Source: Pelagirhabdus alkalitolerans
GTDB lineage: Bacteria > Bacillota > Bacilli > Bacillales > Amphibacillaceae
Direction: 5' to 3'
Length of the DNA: 64,000 bases
Assembly: GCF_900096905.1 (NCBI RefSeq)
Contig: NZ_FMYI01000002.1
Location: 186,001-250,000, forward strand
Shown: positions 27,803 through 37,179 of the stretch, in pieces
Position numbering within the stretch: the first letter of the stretch is position 1
Layout of the letters: every line of letters starts with the position of its first letter
Position numbers and translations under genes: made by a program
The notes under the pieces: generated by a model
What the model saw: the letters and a program-made list of their open reading frames with translations, nothing else
Database searches by the model: none
What the model was told of the DNA's origin: nothing

Positions 27803-29335
27803 ATGGACAATTATGTTGTTGAAATGCTAAACATTCGAAAAGAATTTCCGGGCATCGTAGCTAATGATAATATTAATCTTCAATTAAAAAAAGGTGAAAT
27901 TCATGCTTTATTAGGAGAAAATGGTGCTGGTAAATCAACATTAATGAATGTTTTATTTGGCTTGTATCAACCTGAAAAGGGCGAAATTCGAGTGAATGGT
28001 AAACCTGTTACCATCACGGATCCAAACGTCGCAAATCGTTTAGGAATCGGAATGGTACACCAACACTTTATGCTTGTTGAAAAATTCACGGTAGCTCAAA
28101 ATATTATTTTGGGAGCTGAACCTAAAGGTAAAGGACGCGTTGTCGATTTAAAAAAAGCAGAGAAAGAAATCGCTGAATTGTCAGAGCGCTATGGTTTAAG
28201 TGTTGATCCTAAAGCGAAAATAAGTGATATTTCTGTTGGGATGCAACAGCGTGCAGAGATTTTAAAAACACTATATCGCGGGGCTGAAGTTCTAATATTA
28301 GATGAACCAACTGCCGTTTTAACCCCACAAGAAATCAAAGAATTAATCGGTATCATGAAATCATTAATTTCAGAAGGTATCTCTATTATATTGATCACTC
28401 ACAAATTAAAAGAAATTATGGAAGTTAGTGATAGATGTACCGTTATTCGAAAAGGTGAGGGTGTAGGTACTGTTAACGTCAATGAAACTGATGTGGATGA
28501 ACTTGCGTCGATGATGGTTGGACGTCAAATCTCATTTAAAACAGAAAAAACAGAAGCGAATCCGAAAGAAAATATTCTGTCAATTAAAGATCTGCATGTA
28601 CAAGATATCCGTAAAGCGATGATGGTAAAAGGGCTCAACTTAGATGTTCGAGCGGGTGAAATTGTAGGTGTTGCAGGTATTGATGGAAATGGACAATCTG
28701 AATTGATCGAAGCGATTACAGGGCTTAGAAAATCTGAATCTGGATCGATTCAATTAAATGGTAAAAATATTGAAAACTTATCAACACGTAAAGTAACAGA
28801 ATCTGGTGTTGCGCATATTCCACAAGATCGACATAAATTTGGCTTGGTTTTAGATTATCCAATTGCAGAAAACATGGTTTTACAAACGTACTACCAAAAA
28901 CCATTTTCAAATAGTAAAGTTTTATCCTTTAAAAACATTTATGATCACGCGAATCAATTAATTGAAGATTATGATGTTAGAACGCCTTCACCACAAACAA
29001 AGGCACGTTCACTCTCAGGTGGTAACCAACAAAAAGCAATTATCGCTCGAGAAGTTGATCGATCACCTGACTTATTAATTGCAGCACAACCTACTCGTGG
29101 TTTAGATGTAGGGGCTATAGAAAATATTCACAAGCGACTCATCAAAGAACGTGATAAAGGACGTGCTGTTTTACTTGTATCATTTGAGTTAGATGAGGTT
29201 ATGAATGTTAGTGACCGAATTGCCGTTATGTTTGACGGTGAAATTGTTGCTAATGTTAAACCGGAAGAAACGAATGAACAAGAACTCGGTTTATTAATGG
29301 CAGGTAGCACTAAAGAGAAAGCAGGTGAAAACTAA
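27803..29335 (+). CDS. nupO: Nucleoside ABC transporter ATP-binding protein
   Basis: Double-ATPase subunit, 510 residues, of the CUT2/nucleoside importer type. The first half has an intact Walker A (GENGAGKST) and Walker B (LILDEPTAVL). The second half has a degenerate Walker A (GIDGNGQSE, lacking GK[ST]) and Walker B region (LLIAAQPTRGLDVG, lacking the catalytic Glu) but an intact LSGGNQQK signature, which is usual for this family. ATG 27803 follows AAGGAGTG; codons upstream back to 27734 have no ribosome-binding site. Its stop overlaps the nupP start by one base. Confidence 0.95.
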   Translation: MDNYVVEMLNIRKEFPGIVANDNINLQLKKGEIHALLGENGAGKSTLMNVLFGLYQPEKGEIRVNGKPVTITDPNVANRLGIGMVHQHFMLVEKFTVAQNIILGAEPKGKGRVVDLKKAEKEIAELSERYGLSVDPKAKISDISVGMQQRAEILKTLYRGAEVLILDEPTAVLTPQEIKELIGIMKSLISEGISIILITHKLKEIMEVSDRCTVIRKGEGVGTVNVNETDVDELASMMVGRQISFKTEKTEANPKENILSIKDLHVQDIRKAMMVKGLNLDVRAGEIVGVAGIDGNGQSELIEAITGLRKSESGSIQLNGKNIENLSTRKVTESGVAHIPQDRHKFGLVLDYPIAENMVLQTYYQKPFSNSKVLSFKNIYDHANQLIEDYDVRTPSPQTKARSLSGGNQQKAIIAREVDRSPDLLIAAQPTRGLDVGAIENIHKRLIKERDKGRAVLLVSFELDEVMNVSDRIAVMFDGEIVANVKPEETNEQELGLLMAGSTKEKAGEN

Positions 29336-30381
29336 TGTTTTCTAATCGAAAATTTAATCTATTAGTTCCTCTATTTTCTATATTGCTCGGTTTTTTAGTC
29401 GGAGCTATTATTATGGTTGTGTTTGGATATAGTCCAATTGATGGTTACACTGCACTTTGGAATGGTGCGTTTGGAAATGCGTATTATACAGGAGAGACAT
29501 TAAGACAATCAATCCCTCTAGCGCTTACAGGACTATCGATTGCTTTTGCTTTTAGAAGTGGTCTATTCAATATTGGTGCTGAAGGACAAGTGTTTGTTGG
29601 TTGGTTAGCAGCTGTTTGGTTTGGTATTACATTCGATCTTCCAGCTGTTATTCACTTACCACTGTCAATTCTTGTTGCTGCACTAGCGGGAGCATTATGG
29701 GCGTTTGTGCCAGGTCTCTTAAAAGCAACACGTGGTGTTCACGAAGTTGTTGTGACGATTATGATGAACTATATTGCGTTACACGTATCGAACCATATTA
29801 TTAGAGCATACTTACTCGAATCAGGTTCTAGAACATACCGAATCAATGAATCAGCATCACTCAGATCAGAATTTTTGACTGATTTCTTTAGTGGCTCTCA
29901 AATTCACTGGGGTTTTATCGTAGCTATTATTGGTGCATTCATCATGTGGTTCATTCTAGAAAAAACAACGTATGGTTATGAATTACGTGCGGTTGGATTT
30001 AATCCACATGCTGCAAGATATGCTGGTATGAGTGTAAAGAAAAATATTATTATGGCAATGTTGATTGCCGGTGGTTTTGCTGGTATAGCTGGTGCTATGG
30101 AAGGTTTAGGAACATTTGGTGCCATGCATACACACGCTGGATTCTCTAACCTAGGATTTGATGGTATTGCTGTAGCACTCTTAGGTGCTAACACGGCGAT
30201 TGGCTCAGTACTAGCGGCACTTTTATTCGGGGCACTAAAAGTGGGATCGTTGAGTATGCCGCCTGTAGCTGGTGTTCCATCAGAGTTAGTTGAAATTGTC
30301 ATTGCAATTATTATATTCTTTGTCGCATCAAGTTACATTATCAGATGGGCTGTATTACGCTTTAAAAAGGAGGAGAAATAA
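29335..30381 (+). CDS. nupP: Nucleoside ABC transporter permease P
   Basis: 348-residue integral membrane permease of the BPD_transp_2 family with about nine hydrophobic helices. Conserved segments include FRSGLFNIGAEGQ near residue 74 and the cytosolic TYGYELRAVGFNPHAARYAG loop that contacts the ATPase. It is coupled to nupO by a one-base overlap and to nupQ with no gap. Confidence 0.94.
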   Translation: MFSNRKFNLLVPLFSILLGFLVGAIIMVVFGYSPIDGYTALWNGAFGNAYYTGETLRQSIPLALTGLSIAFAFRSGLFNIGAEGQVFVGWLAAVWFGITFDLPAVIHLPLSILVAALAGALWAFVPGLLKATRGVHEVVVTIMMNYIALHVSNHIIRAYLLESGSRTYRINESASLRSEFLTDFFSGSQIHWGFIVAIIGAFIMWFILEKTTYGYELRAVGFNPHAARYAGMSVKKNIIMAMLIAGGFAGIAGAMEGLGTFGAMHTHAGFSNLGFDGIAVALLGANTAIGSVLAALLFGALKVGSLSMPPVAGVPSELVEIVIAIIIFFVASSYIIRWAVLRFKKEEK

Positions 30382-31341
30382 ATGCAAATTATTGATTTAC
30401 TCCAGTCAATAATGCCAATGGTATTATTTTATTCTGCTCCATTAATCTTTACTGCATTAGGTGGAGTGTTCAGTGAGCGTTCGGGTGTTATTAATATCGG
30501 TTTAGAAGGTTTAATGGTCATGGGTGCATTTATTGGTATCCTATTCAACTTGACATTCGCTGAGGTCTTTGGCACATTTACGCCTTGGTTATCGTTGATA
30601 GCAGCAGGTATAGTAGCAGGTATTTTTGCAATGATGCATGCTGTGGCTTCTGTATCATTTAGAGCGAATCAAGTGGTAAGTGGTGTGGCCATCAATATGA
30701 TCGCAGTTGGTTTGGGTGTCTTTTTGACACGTGAAATTTACGGTAGTGGTCAAACAGCTTCAATTGCTGAGCCGTTTTATACAAGAACAATACCTATTTT
30801 ATCTGATATACCGATTATAGGGGAAATGTTCTTTAGTGGTACTTACTACACTTCGTACATTGCGATTTTATTAGCCGTTTTTGTTTGGTTTGTGTTATTT
30901 AAGACATCGTTTGGACTTCGCTTGCGTGCTGTAGGAGAGCATCCGATGGCAGCCGATACAAACGGAATTAGTGTGACGAAGATTCGCTATATCGGCGTTA
31001 TTCTTTCTGGTGTATTAGCAGGACTAGGAGGGGCAACTTACGCCTTAACCATTTCATTAAACTTCAGTGCGATGACTATTTCTGGTCAAGGTTTCATGTC
31101 ACTAGCAGCTGTTATTTTCGGAAAATGGCATCCGTTAGGCGCGATGGGCGCAGCAATCTTTTTCGGTTTTGCTCAAGCACTGAGTGTGGTTGGACGTAAC
31201 TTCCCAATTTTTGCTGATGTACCGAATGTTTATTTACTAATTGCACCATATGTACTAACGATTCTTGCATTAGCTGGTTTCATCGGTCGTGCTGAATCAC
31301 CACGAGCTCTAGGTGATCCTTATGTTAAAGGAAGCCGCTAA
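30382..31341 (+). CDS. nupQ: Nucleoside ABC transporter permease Q
   Basis: 319-residue partner permease, same family as nupP. Conserved features: GVFSERSGVINIGLEG near residue 27 and the ATPase-contact loop with GLRLRAVGEHPMAADT near 176. ATG directly follows the nupP stop and uses AAGGAGGAGAAA as ribosome-binding site. It is the last gene of the cluster, followed by a strong terminator. Confidence 0.94.
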   Translation: MQIIDLLQSIMPMVLFYSAPLIFTALGGVFSERSGVINIGLEGLMVMGAFIGILFNLTFAEVFGTFTPWLSLIAAGIVAGIFAMMHAVASVSFRANQVVSGVAINMIAVGLGVFLTREIYGSGQTASIAEPFYTRTIPILSDIPIIGEMFFSGTYYTSYIAILLAVFVWFVLFKTSFGLRLRAVGEHPMAADTNGISVTKIRYIGVILSGVLAGLGGATYALTISLNFSAMTISGQGFMSLAAVIFGKWHPLGAMGAAIFFGFAQALSVVGRNFPIFADVPNVYLLIAPYVLTILALAGFIGRAESPRALGDPYVKGSR

Positions 31342-31353
31342 ATAGATAATATT

Positions 31354-31385
31354 AAGCCACCTATTAAATAATAGGTGGCTTTTCT
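31354..31385 (+). terminator. Terminator after nupQ
   Basis: AAGCCACCTAT pairs perfectly with ATAGGTGGCTT, followed by TTC. Confidence 0.9.
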
Positions 31386-31390
31386 AATAA

Positions 31391-31419
31391 TTGTTTACTT
31401 AAGCTTATTCATGTAAAAT
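31391..31419 (+). promoter_or_regulatory. Possible sigma-A promoter of ymfF
   Basis: TTGTTT, 17-base spacer, TAAAAT. The -35 is weak, but it follows a terminator and lies about 60 bases before ymfF. Confidence 0.4.
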
Positions 31420-31477
31420 GTAATCAAGTCATAAAAATTGGTTAGACTGATGGTATTCGCAACTAAGGAGGATAAGT

Positions 31478-32767
31478 ATGTTTGATTTAAATGAAAAAGT
31501 AATTGAAAAACAAGGCTACACGCTACATATTATAGACAGTAAAAAATTTAAGACCGTCCAAATTGTAGGTAAATTTGCAAGCCCCTTAAACCGAGAGAAT
31601 ATAACGATGCGTGCGTTACTTCCATTCGTTATTCAACAAGGAAATAATAAATACCCAACAGCACATGAGTTTAGAAAAGCTTTAGATGATCTATATGGTG
31701 CTAAATTTTCAATTGATGGTTCAAAGAAGGGTGAAACACACATTTTAACCGCTAGAATGAACGTGCCTAATCCAACGTATTTGAAAACAGATGAGCCAAT
31801 TGTTGAAAATGCCATTGAGTTCTTTAAAGAAGCACTCTATAATCCAAAGGCGGACAAAAACGGTTTTGATCCAGCCATTGTGAGCCGCGAAAAAGACACT
31901 TTAAAGCAAAAAATTGATTCAATTATTGACAATAAAATGCATTATGCAAATATACGGATGATTGATGAAATGTGTCAGGATGAGCCATATTCATTACACG
32001 TACATGGCTATCCAGAGGATTTTGAGTGGATTGATGGAAAAACGTTATTCGATTATTATCAATCCATTGAAAAAAATGACACATTTGATTTATATGTTTT
32101 AGGTGATTTCTCATCGATTGATATTGAGGCGATTGTAGGTGACCGCTTCAGTCGAGACACTAACCAATCAGTTCAAACGTCAGAACATATAGAAGCTGTT
32201 AAAAATCCAGAAGTTAAAGAAGTCATCGAGACACAAGATGTTCAGCAAGGTAAATTGCACTTAGGCTTTCGTACGCATACACATTTAAATGATCATGATT
32301 ACCCGGCACTTCAAGTGTTTAATGCAATATTTGGTGGTTTTCCGAGTTCAAAATTATTTATCAATGTACGTGAGAAGAATAGCTTAGCTTATTATGCTGC
32401 TTCTCGATTTGAGAGCCATAAAGGTTTACTTTTTGTCTTTAGTGGCATTGCACCGAGTGATTACGACCAAGCTAAATCCATCATACTGGAACAATTAGAA
32501 TCAATGCGACAAGCTGATTTCACTGAGCAAGATGTAACAGAAGCCAAACAAATGATTATTAATCAATTTAAAGAAACGTTAGATGACCCATATGGACCGA
32601 TTGAGGTTTTATATAATCAAAAAATAGGTGGTATGGAAAGAACAGTCGATCAGTTTATTGAATCGATCCAATCCGTTGATCGACAGGCTATTCAAGAAAT
32701 AGCTAAAAAAATCGAGCTCAATATTACCTATTTCTTAACATCAGAGGGAGGTCAAAACGATGAATAA
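31478..32767 (+). CDS. ymfF: M16-family peptidase-like protein YmfF (non-catalytic)
   Basis: 429-residue M16 (insulinase/processing peptidase) homologue. I find no HxxEH zinc motif in the N-terminal domain, so it is probably the non-catalytic partner of YmfH. The central domain (about 190–370) keeps the M16 fold, with KLHLGFRTHT and FGGFPSSKLFINVREKNSLAY segments. In B. subtilis ymfF and ymfH lie next to ymfI, whose product acts in EF-P modification; ymfI is not here. The gene overlaps ymfH by 8 bases. Confidence 0.88.
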   Translation: MFDLNEKVIEKQGYTLHIIDSKKFKTVQIVGKFASPLNRENITMRALLPFVIQQGNNKYPTAHEFRKALDDLYGAKFSIDGSKKGETHILTARMNVPNPTYLKTDEPIVENAIEFFKEALYNPKADKNGFDPAIVSREKDTLKQKIDSIIDNKMHYANIRMIDEMCQDEPYSLHVHGYPEDFEWIDGKTLFDYYQSIEKNDTFDLYVLGDFSSIDIEAIVGDRFSRDTNQSVQTSEHIEAVKNPEVKEVIETQDVQQGKLHLGFRTHTHLNDHDYPALQVFNAIFGGFPSSKLFINVREKNSLAYYAASRFESHKGLLFVFSGIAPSDYDQAKSIILEQLESMRQADFTEQDVTEAKQMIINQFKETLDDPYGPIEVLYNQKIGGMERTVDQFIESIQSVDRQAIQEIAKKIELNITYFLTSEGGQNDE

Positions 32768-34052
32768 AACCTACTATGCTCAAATAAATGAAGAAGCGAT
32801 TCGAGAAACGTTGCCAAATGGATTAAACGTCATTTTAATCCCTAAACAAGAAATGGCACAAACTTATGGCGTATTTACAACAGATTACGGTTCTATTGAT
32901 CAAACCTTTGTTCCGATTGATCGATCTGATTATATAACTGTCCCAGATGGAATTGCCCATTTTCTAGAACATAAAATGTTTGAGAAAGAAGACCGAGATG
33001 TCTTTCAAGATTTCACCACCCAAGGTGCGTCAGCCAATGCGTTCACCTCATTTACGAAAACAGCTTACTTGTTTTCTTCAACAAATAATTTAAAAGAGAA
33101 CACGGAAATCTTATTGGATTTTGTTCAAGATCCGTATTTTTCTGAAGCATCCGTTGAAAAAGAAAAAGGTATTATCGCTCAAGAAATTCAAATGTATAAT
33201 GATCAACCAGATTGGCGAGCTTTTTTCGGATTAATTGAGACGATGTATGAATCCCACCCTGTTAAAATTGATATAGCTGGCACGATTGATTCAATACAAT
33301 CTATAACGAAAGATGATTTATACACGTGCTATCATACGTTTTATCATCCGTCTAATATGACGTTTACCCTTGTTGGATCGTTTGAACCGGAAGATATGTT
33401 AACGTTTATTAAAAACAATCAAGATAAGAAAACATTTGAATCATTAAGTGAAATTAAACGAGAATACCCAAATGAACCGGAGTCTGTAGCGACGAGTGAG
33501 AGGGTCATTCATATGCCGGTTAATATGAGCAGATGTATGGTTGGAATCAAAGATCATCCTGAGACCGATCCTGAGCGCTTTTTAGAAAAAGAACTATTAG
33601 CTGAGCTAATTTTAGATTTCTTTTATTCAAAATCAGGTGAATATTATCAAGAATTGTATGATTTAAATTTAATTGATGGGAGTATTGGATTTGAATCTGA
33701 AAGGCAAAAGCAGTTCGCCTTCTCAATTGTAGGTGGAAACACGACGGATGCAGATCAATTCGGTCAAGTTGTGAAGCGTCAATTTGAATCGTTCAAGAAT
33801 TATACCATGTCAGAATCTGATTTTGAACGAATGAAACGCAAAATGGTCGGTGAGTTACTAAGTGATTTAAATGATGTATCCTCGATCGCGAATGAGGCGA
33901 GTCAATATGAAATGTTAGGGCTTGATTACTTTAATATTATTCCGACTTTAGAGAGTCTAACAGTAGAAAAAGCAAATGACTTTTTAAACAGCTGGGTAAC
34001 GGATTCAAACGTTGCGGTATTTAAGGTTAAACCATTGTCAGAAAATGAGTAG
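32760..34052 (+). CDS. ymfH: M16-family zinc peptidase YmfH
   Basis: 430-residue M16 peptidase with the inverted zinc motif HFLEH near residue 67 and a downstream EKGIIAQEI glutamate region near 140, so it is likely active. It probably forms a heterodimer with YmfF, judged by translational coupling and the known pairing of active and inactive M16 subunits. The natural substrate is not established. Confidence 0.9.
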   Translation: MNKTYYAQINEEAIRETLPNGLNVILIPKQEMAQTYGVFTTDYGSIDQTFVPIDRSDYITVPDGIAHFLEHKMFEKEDRDVFQDFTTQGASANAFTSFTKTAYLFSSTNNLKENTEILLDFVQDPYFSEASVEKEKGIIAQEIQMYNDQPDWRAFFGLIETMYESHPVKIDIAGTIDSIQSITKDDLYTCYHTFYHPSNMTFTLVGSFEPEDMLTFIKNNQDKKTFESLSEIKREYPNEPESVATSERVIHMPVNMSRCMVGIKDHPETDPERFLEKELLAELILDFFYSKSGEYYQELYDLNLIDGSIGFESERQKQFAFSIVGGNTTDADQFGQVVKRQFESFKNYTMSESDFERMKRKMVGELLSDLNDVSSIANEASQYEMLGLDYFNIIPTLESLTVEKANDFLNSWVTDSNVAVFKVKPLSENE

Positions 34053-34203
34053 ACAACATTCATGTGACTTCAGTCATAAACCGTTACAATTGTTAAACGA
34101 ATCCTTAGTTTGCTCTTTTATATTTGATTAAAATCATTTATTATGTAACTAATGGTTAATATAGGTTATAATGAAATGATCACAATTACGGATGGTGTTA
34201 TAT

Positions 34204-35124
34204 ATGCAAATAGGCGAAAGATTAAAAGAAGCACGATTAGAAAAAGAGCTGACAATTGAAGATGTACAACGTTTAACTAAAATACAAACAAGACATCTAC
34301 AGGCAATTGAGCGAAATGATTTCTCTGTAATGCCAGGTCAATTTTATGCTAAGGCGTTTATTAAAGAGTATGCATCTGCGGTTGGTCTTGATCCATATGT
34401 ATTAATGGAAGAACATCAAAGTGAATTACCGCAACCTGACCAAGAAGCGCCCATTCAATATACAAGATCAAAACATCGAGATAAACAACCATCAAAATCA
34501 TCTCCGTTTGCTACGTTATTGCCGACCATTTTTGTTGTTATTCTGATTGCAGCAGTTGGTTTTTTCATTTGGCAAATTGCGATGAGCCCAGATGATGAGT
34601 CACCCGATGAACCACAGGAAGTAACAGAAACCGATGATGGTGTAGGGGATGAAGTATCTCTACCTCCAGAAGAAGAGGAAGAAGACGACGAAGAAAATGA
34701 TACTGATGATGAAGAAGATGAAGAAAATGATAACGACACAGAAGACGATTCAGACGAAGAAAATGATGAATCTGATGAAGAGGTAGAACCAACATTGACT
34801 TTAGAATCATTTGAGAACGATCAGTCGATTTATTATTATGAGTCAGATGAAGAATCATTTGAATTATCTGTTGACACAACTGAAAGTAGTTGGTTAGAAG
34901 TGGAAGATGAAGATGGTGAGTCATTACACTATGCCACGCTTCAATCAAGTGAGGCACCAATCTCTTTTGATGTTCCGAATGAAGGTTACATTTACTTAAG
35001 GTTTGGTAATCCCGGATCAGTCTCTTTATCGATAAACGATCAGGAAATTGAATTGTCTGAAGAAATCCAACCGACCGCTGTCCAACAATTGTGGTTATTC
35101 GTTAATGAAGAACCTGAATCTTAA
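34204..35124 (+). CDS. ymfM: RodZ-like helix-turn-helix membrane protein (YmfM)
   Basis: About 306 residues. Order: N-terminal Xre-like HTH (1–75, MQIGERLKEARLEKELT), one transmembrane helix (about 103–123), a linker of about 70 residues almost entirely D, E, N and S (128–196), and a C-terminal beta domain of the DUF4115/RodZ type. RodZ links the MreB cytoskeleton to the cell wall in E. coli and B. subtilis; here position before pgsA supports it. ATG 34204 has GGATGG upstream; the ATG at 34192 overlaps that site. A TATAAT at 34167–34172 may be its -10. Confidence 0.88.
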   Translation: MQIGERLKEARLEKELTIEDVQRLTKIQTRHLQAIERNDFSVMPGQFYAKAFIKEYASAVGLDPYVLMEEHQSELPQPDQEAPIQYTRSKHRDKQPSKSSPFATLLPTIFVVILIAAVGFFIWQIAMSPDDESPDEPQEVTETDDGVGDEVSLPPEEEEEDDEENDTDDEEDEENDNDTEDDSDEENDESDEEVEPTLTLESFENDQSIYYYESDEESFELSVDTTESSWLEVEDEDGESLHYATLQSSEAPISFDVPNEGYIYLRFGNPGSVSLSINDQEIELSEEIQPTAVQQLWLFVNEEPES

Positions 35125-35128
35125 AATA

Positions 35129-35166
35129 TTCCCCTTCTTATCAAATGGTAGGAAGGGGAAGTTTTC
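35129..35166 (+). terminator. Terminator after the RodZ-like gene
   Basis: TTCCCCTTC pairs with GAAGGGGAA, with three further inner pairs, followed by GTTTTCT. Confidence 0.85.
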
Positions 35167-35194
35167 TATTGACTAATTTTAAAGGAGAGAAGCT

Positions 35195-35773
35195 ATGAAT
35201 ATTCCAAATCGTATCACGTTGTCTCGTATTTTTTTAATTCCTATTTTTATATTGATTTTATCATTACCTCTCAATTGGGGTGAGATTTCAATTGGCTATC
35301 GAATGTTGCCTGTTACACATTTAGTGGCTGCTATTTTATTTATTGTAGCATCAGGAACAGACTGGGTAGATGGTTACTATGCTAGAAAATATAATTTAGT
35401 GACGAATTTAGGAAAGTTTTTGGATCCAATGGCTGATAAATTATTGGTTAGTGCTGCCTTTATTTTATTAGTTGAAATGCAACTTGCACCAGCTTGGATT
35501 ATCATTGTGATTATCTCAAGAGAGTTTGCTGTCACAGGCTTAAGACTTGTGGCTGCAGGTGAGGGGTCTGTACTCGCTGCATCACAAATGGGTAAATGGA
35601 AAACAACGTTCCAATTGACCTCTGTGGCATTTCTGTTGTTAAATGATTTTCCTTTCTCTTATCTCGATTGGCCAATCGGCATGATCTTACTCTATATTGC
35701 ACTCATCTTAACGGTGTTATCTGGTGTAGATTATTTTGTTAAAAACTGGCACGTAATGAAGGAGTCCAACTAA
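35195..35773 (+). CDS. pgsA: Phosphatidylglycerophosphate synthase
   Basis: Transfers glycerol-3-phosphate to CDP-diacylglycerol, the committed step to phosphatidylglycerol. 192 residues with several membrane helices and the CDP-alcohol phosphotransferase motif: D-x2-DG-x2-AR-x8-G-x3-D-x3-D beginning at DWVDGYYAR near residue 50. Its substrate comes from CdsA, whose gene opens the window. It overlaps cinA by one base. Confidence 0.96.
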   Translation: MNIPNRITLSRIFLIPIFILILSLPLNWGEISIGYRMLPVTHLVAAILFIVASGTDWVDGYYARKYNLVTNLGKFLDPMADKLLVSAAFILLVEMQLAPAWIIIVIISREFAVTGLRLVAAGEGSVLAASQMGKWKTTFQLTSVAFLLLNDFPFSYLDWPIGMILLYIALILTVLSGVDYFVKNWHVMKESN

Positions 35774-37026
35774 TGAATTCTATTAAAGCTGAAGTGATCG
35801 GTGTTGGCACGGAATTGTTATTAGGTCAAATATCGAATACAAATGCTCAATGGTTGAGTAGTAAGCTTGCGAATGAAGGGATCAGTGTTTATTACCATCA
35901 AGTAGTCGGCGATAACCCAGAACGTATGTATGATGCCTTAAAGTTAGCGAAGAGTCGTTCAGATTTGGTTATTATTACAGGTGGGTTAGGACCAACTGAA
36001 GATGATATTACTCGAAATGTTTTAGCTGAGGTTGCCGAGTCATCACTTGAATTAAATGAACAAGCTTTATTGGCCATTAAAGCCTATTTCACACGTTCTG
36101 ACCGTGAAATGTCGGATAATAACATTAAACAGGCTGAGCTCATCAAGGGAGCGAAAGTTATACCAAATGAAGCAGGCACCGCTCCAGGTATGATTGTGAA
36201 TGCCAATGCAACAACATTTATTTCACTTCCAGGTGTACCACGTGAAATGAAAAGCATGTTTATCGAACGAGTGATCCCATATTTGCGATCTGCATTTAGT
36301 TCTAATGCTGTCATATTATCTAAAATGATCCGGTTTATCGGTATTGGCGAATCACAATTAGAAGAACAAGTGAAATCACTTATAGATGCACAGACGAATC
36401 CGACCATTGCACCCTTAGCTACTTCAGGTGAAGTTGCCTTGCGCATCACGGCAAAAGCATCAAATAGAGACGAAGCAGATCGGATGATTGCAAAAACTGA
36501 AAAGGAAATTGAAGCATTAGTCGGTGACTATATATATGGTGTCAACGACCAACAGCTCAATCAATCTGTCGTTGATTTATTAACAGATCGCAAACAAACA
36601 TTAGCTGTTGCTGAAAGTCTAACAGGCGGTCGTTTTTCTGATGAAATCGTGAGCGTACCAGGAGCAAGTCAAGCGTTCATAGGGAGTGTCGTTTCTTATT
36701 CAAATGAAGCGAAAACTAAAATGTTACATATTGATTCGAAAAAGCTAGAAAAAGAAGGAGCAGTAAGTGAATACACAGCTCTTGAAATGGCTAAACAAGT
36801 GAAAGAAAAATTGGGCGCTACTTATGGTATTAGTTTTACTGGCGTGGCAGGTCCTGCTTCAATTGATCAACGAGAAATCGGAACTGTATATATAGCGGTT
36901 TACCAATCAGGGGACAACTATTTAGTTCGATCTTATCAATTCCCTAAAGATCGTGATTCTATCAGAGATCGAGCTACGAAAAAGGGCTTAGAACTCCTCT
37001 ATTATTACTTGAAAAATAGAGATTAA
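35773..37026 (+). CDS. cinA: Competence/damage-inducible protein CinA (NMN amidohydrolase-type)
   Basis: 417 residues: N-terminal MoCF-like domain (TGGLGPTEDD near residue 70) and C-terminal CinA domain (AESLTGGRFSDEI near 280, GVAGP near 357). The C-terminal domain has nicotinamide mononucleotide deamidase activity in characterised homologues; the N-terminal domain has been linked to ADP-ribose pyrophosphatase. It lies just before recA, as in many Gram-positives. Confidence 0.94.
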   Translation: MNSIKAEVIGVGTELLLGQISNTNAQWLSSKLANEGISVYYHQVVGDNPERMYDALKLAKSRSDLVIITGGLGPTEDDITRNVLAEVAESSLELNEQALLAIKAYFTRSDREMSDNNIKQAELIKGAKVIPNEAGTAPGMIVNANATTFISLPGVPREMKSMFIERVIPYLRSAFSSNAVILSKMIRFIGIGESQLEEQVKSLIDAQTNPTIAPLATSGEVALRITAKASNRDEADRMIAKTEKEIEALVGDYIYGVNDQQLNQSVVDLLTDRKQTLAVAESLTGGRFSDEIVSVPGASQAFIGSVVSYSNEAKTKMLHIDSKKLEKEGAVSEYTALEMAKQVKEKLGATYGISFTGVAGPASIDQREIGTVYIAVYQSGDNYLVRSYQFPKDRDSIRDRATKKGLELLYYYLKNRD

Positions 37027-37094
37027 ACTGAGCTGTTTTCAATTGAAATGCCCTTTTCTTGATTATAGGTCATTTATTATGTTTCAAAAAAATA

Positions 37095-37108
37095 AGAACG
37101 TTTATTCG
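37095..37108 (+). promoter_or_regulatory. SOS (LexA/DinR) box upstream of recA
   Basis: AGAACGTTTATTCG matches the Bacillus SOS consensus CGAACNNNNGTTCG at GAAC and TTCG, with two mismatches (A for C at the outer 5' position and A for G in the second half-site). It lies just upstream of the recA -35 element, a position suited to LexA repression. Confidence 0.7.
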
Positions 37109-37116
37109 CATTTTGC

Positions 37117-37145
37117 TTGTACAACGTTAGTAAAAAAGTTATGAT
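37117..37145 (+). promoter_or_regulatory. recA promoter
   Basis: TTGTAC, 17-base spacer, TATGAT. It lies directly downstream of the SOS box and 35 bases before the GTG start. Confidence 0.7.
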
Positions 37146-37179
37146 AGGGATAGTTGAAATTATTGAGGAGGAATGGTTA

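Noticed and set aside
28189..28398. Minus-strand frames opposite nupO, recA, pnp and other core genes
   Set aside because: Shadows of well-conserved plus-strand genes without ribosome-binding sites or recognisable products.
34455..34960. Two minus-strand open frames opposite the RodZ-like gene
   Set aside because: Low-complexity products (poly-Ser, His/Leu-rich) that mirror the acidic linker; no starts with ribosome-binding sites.
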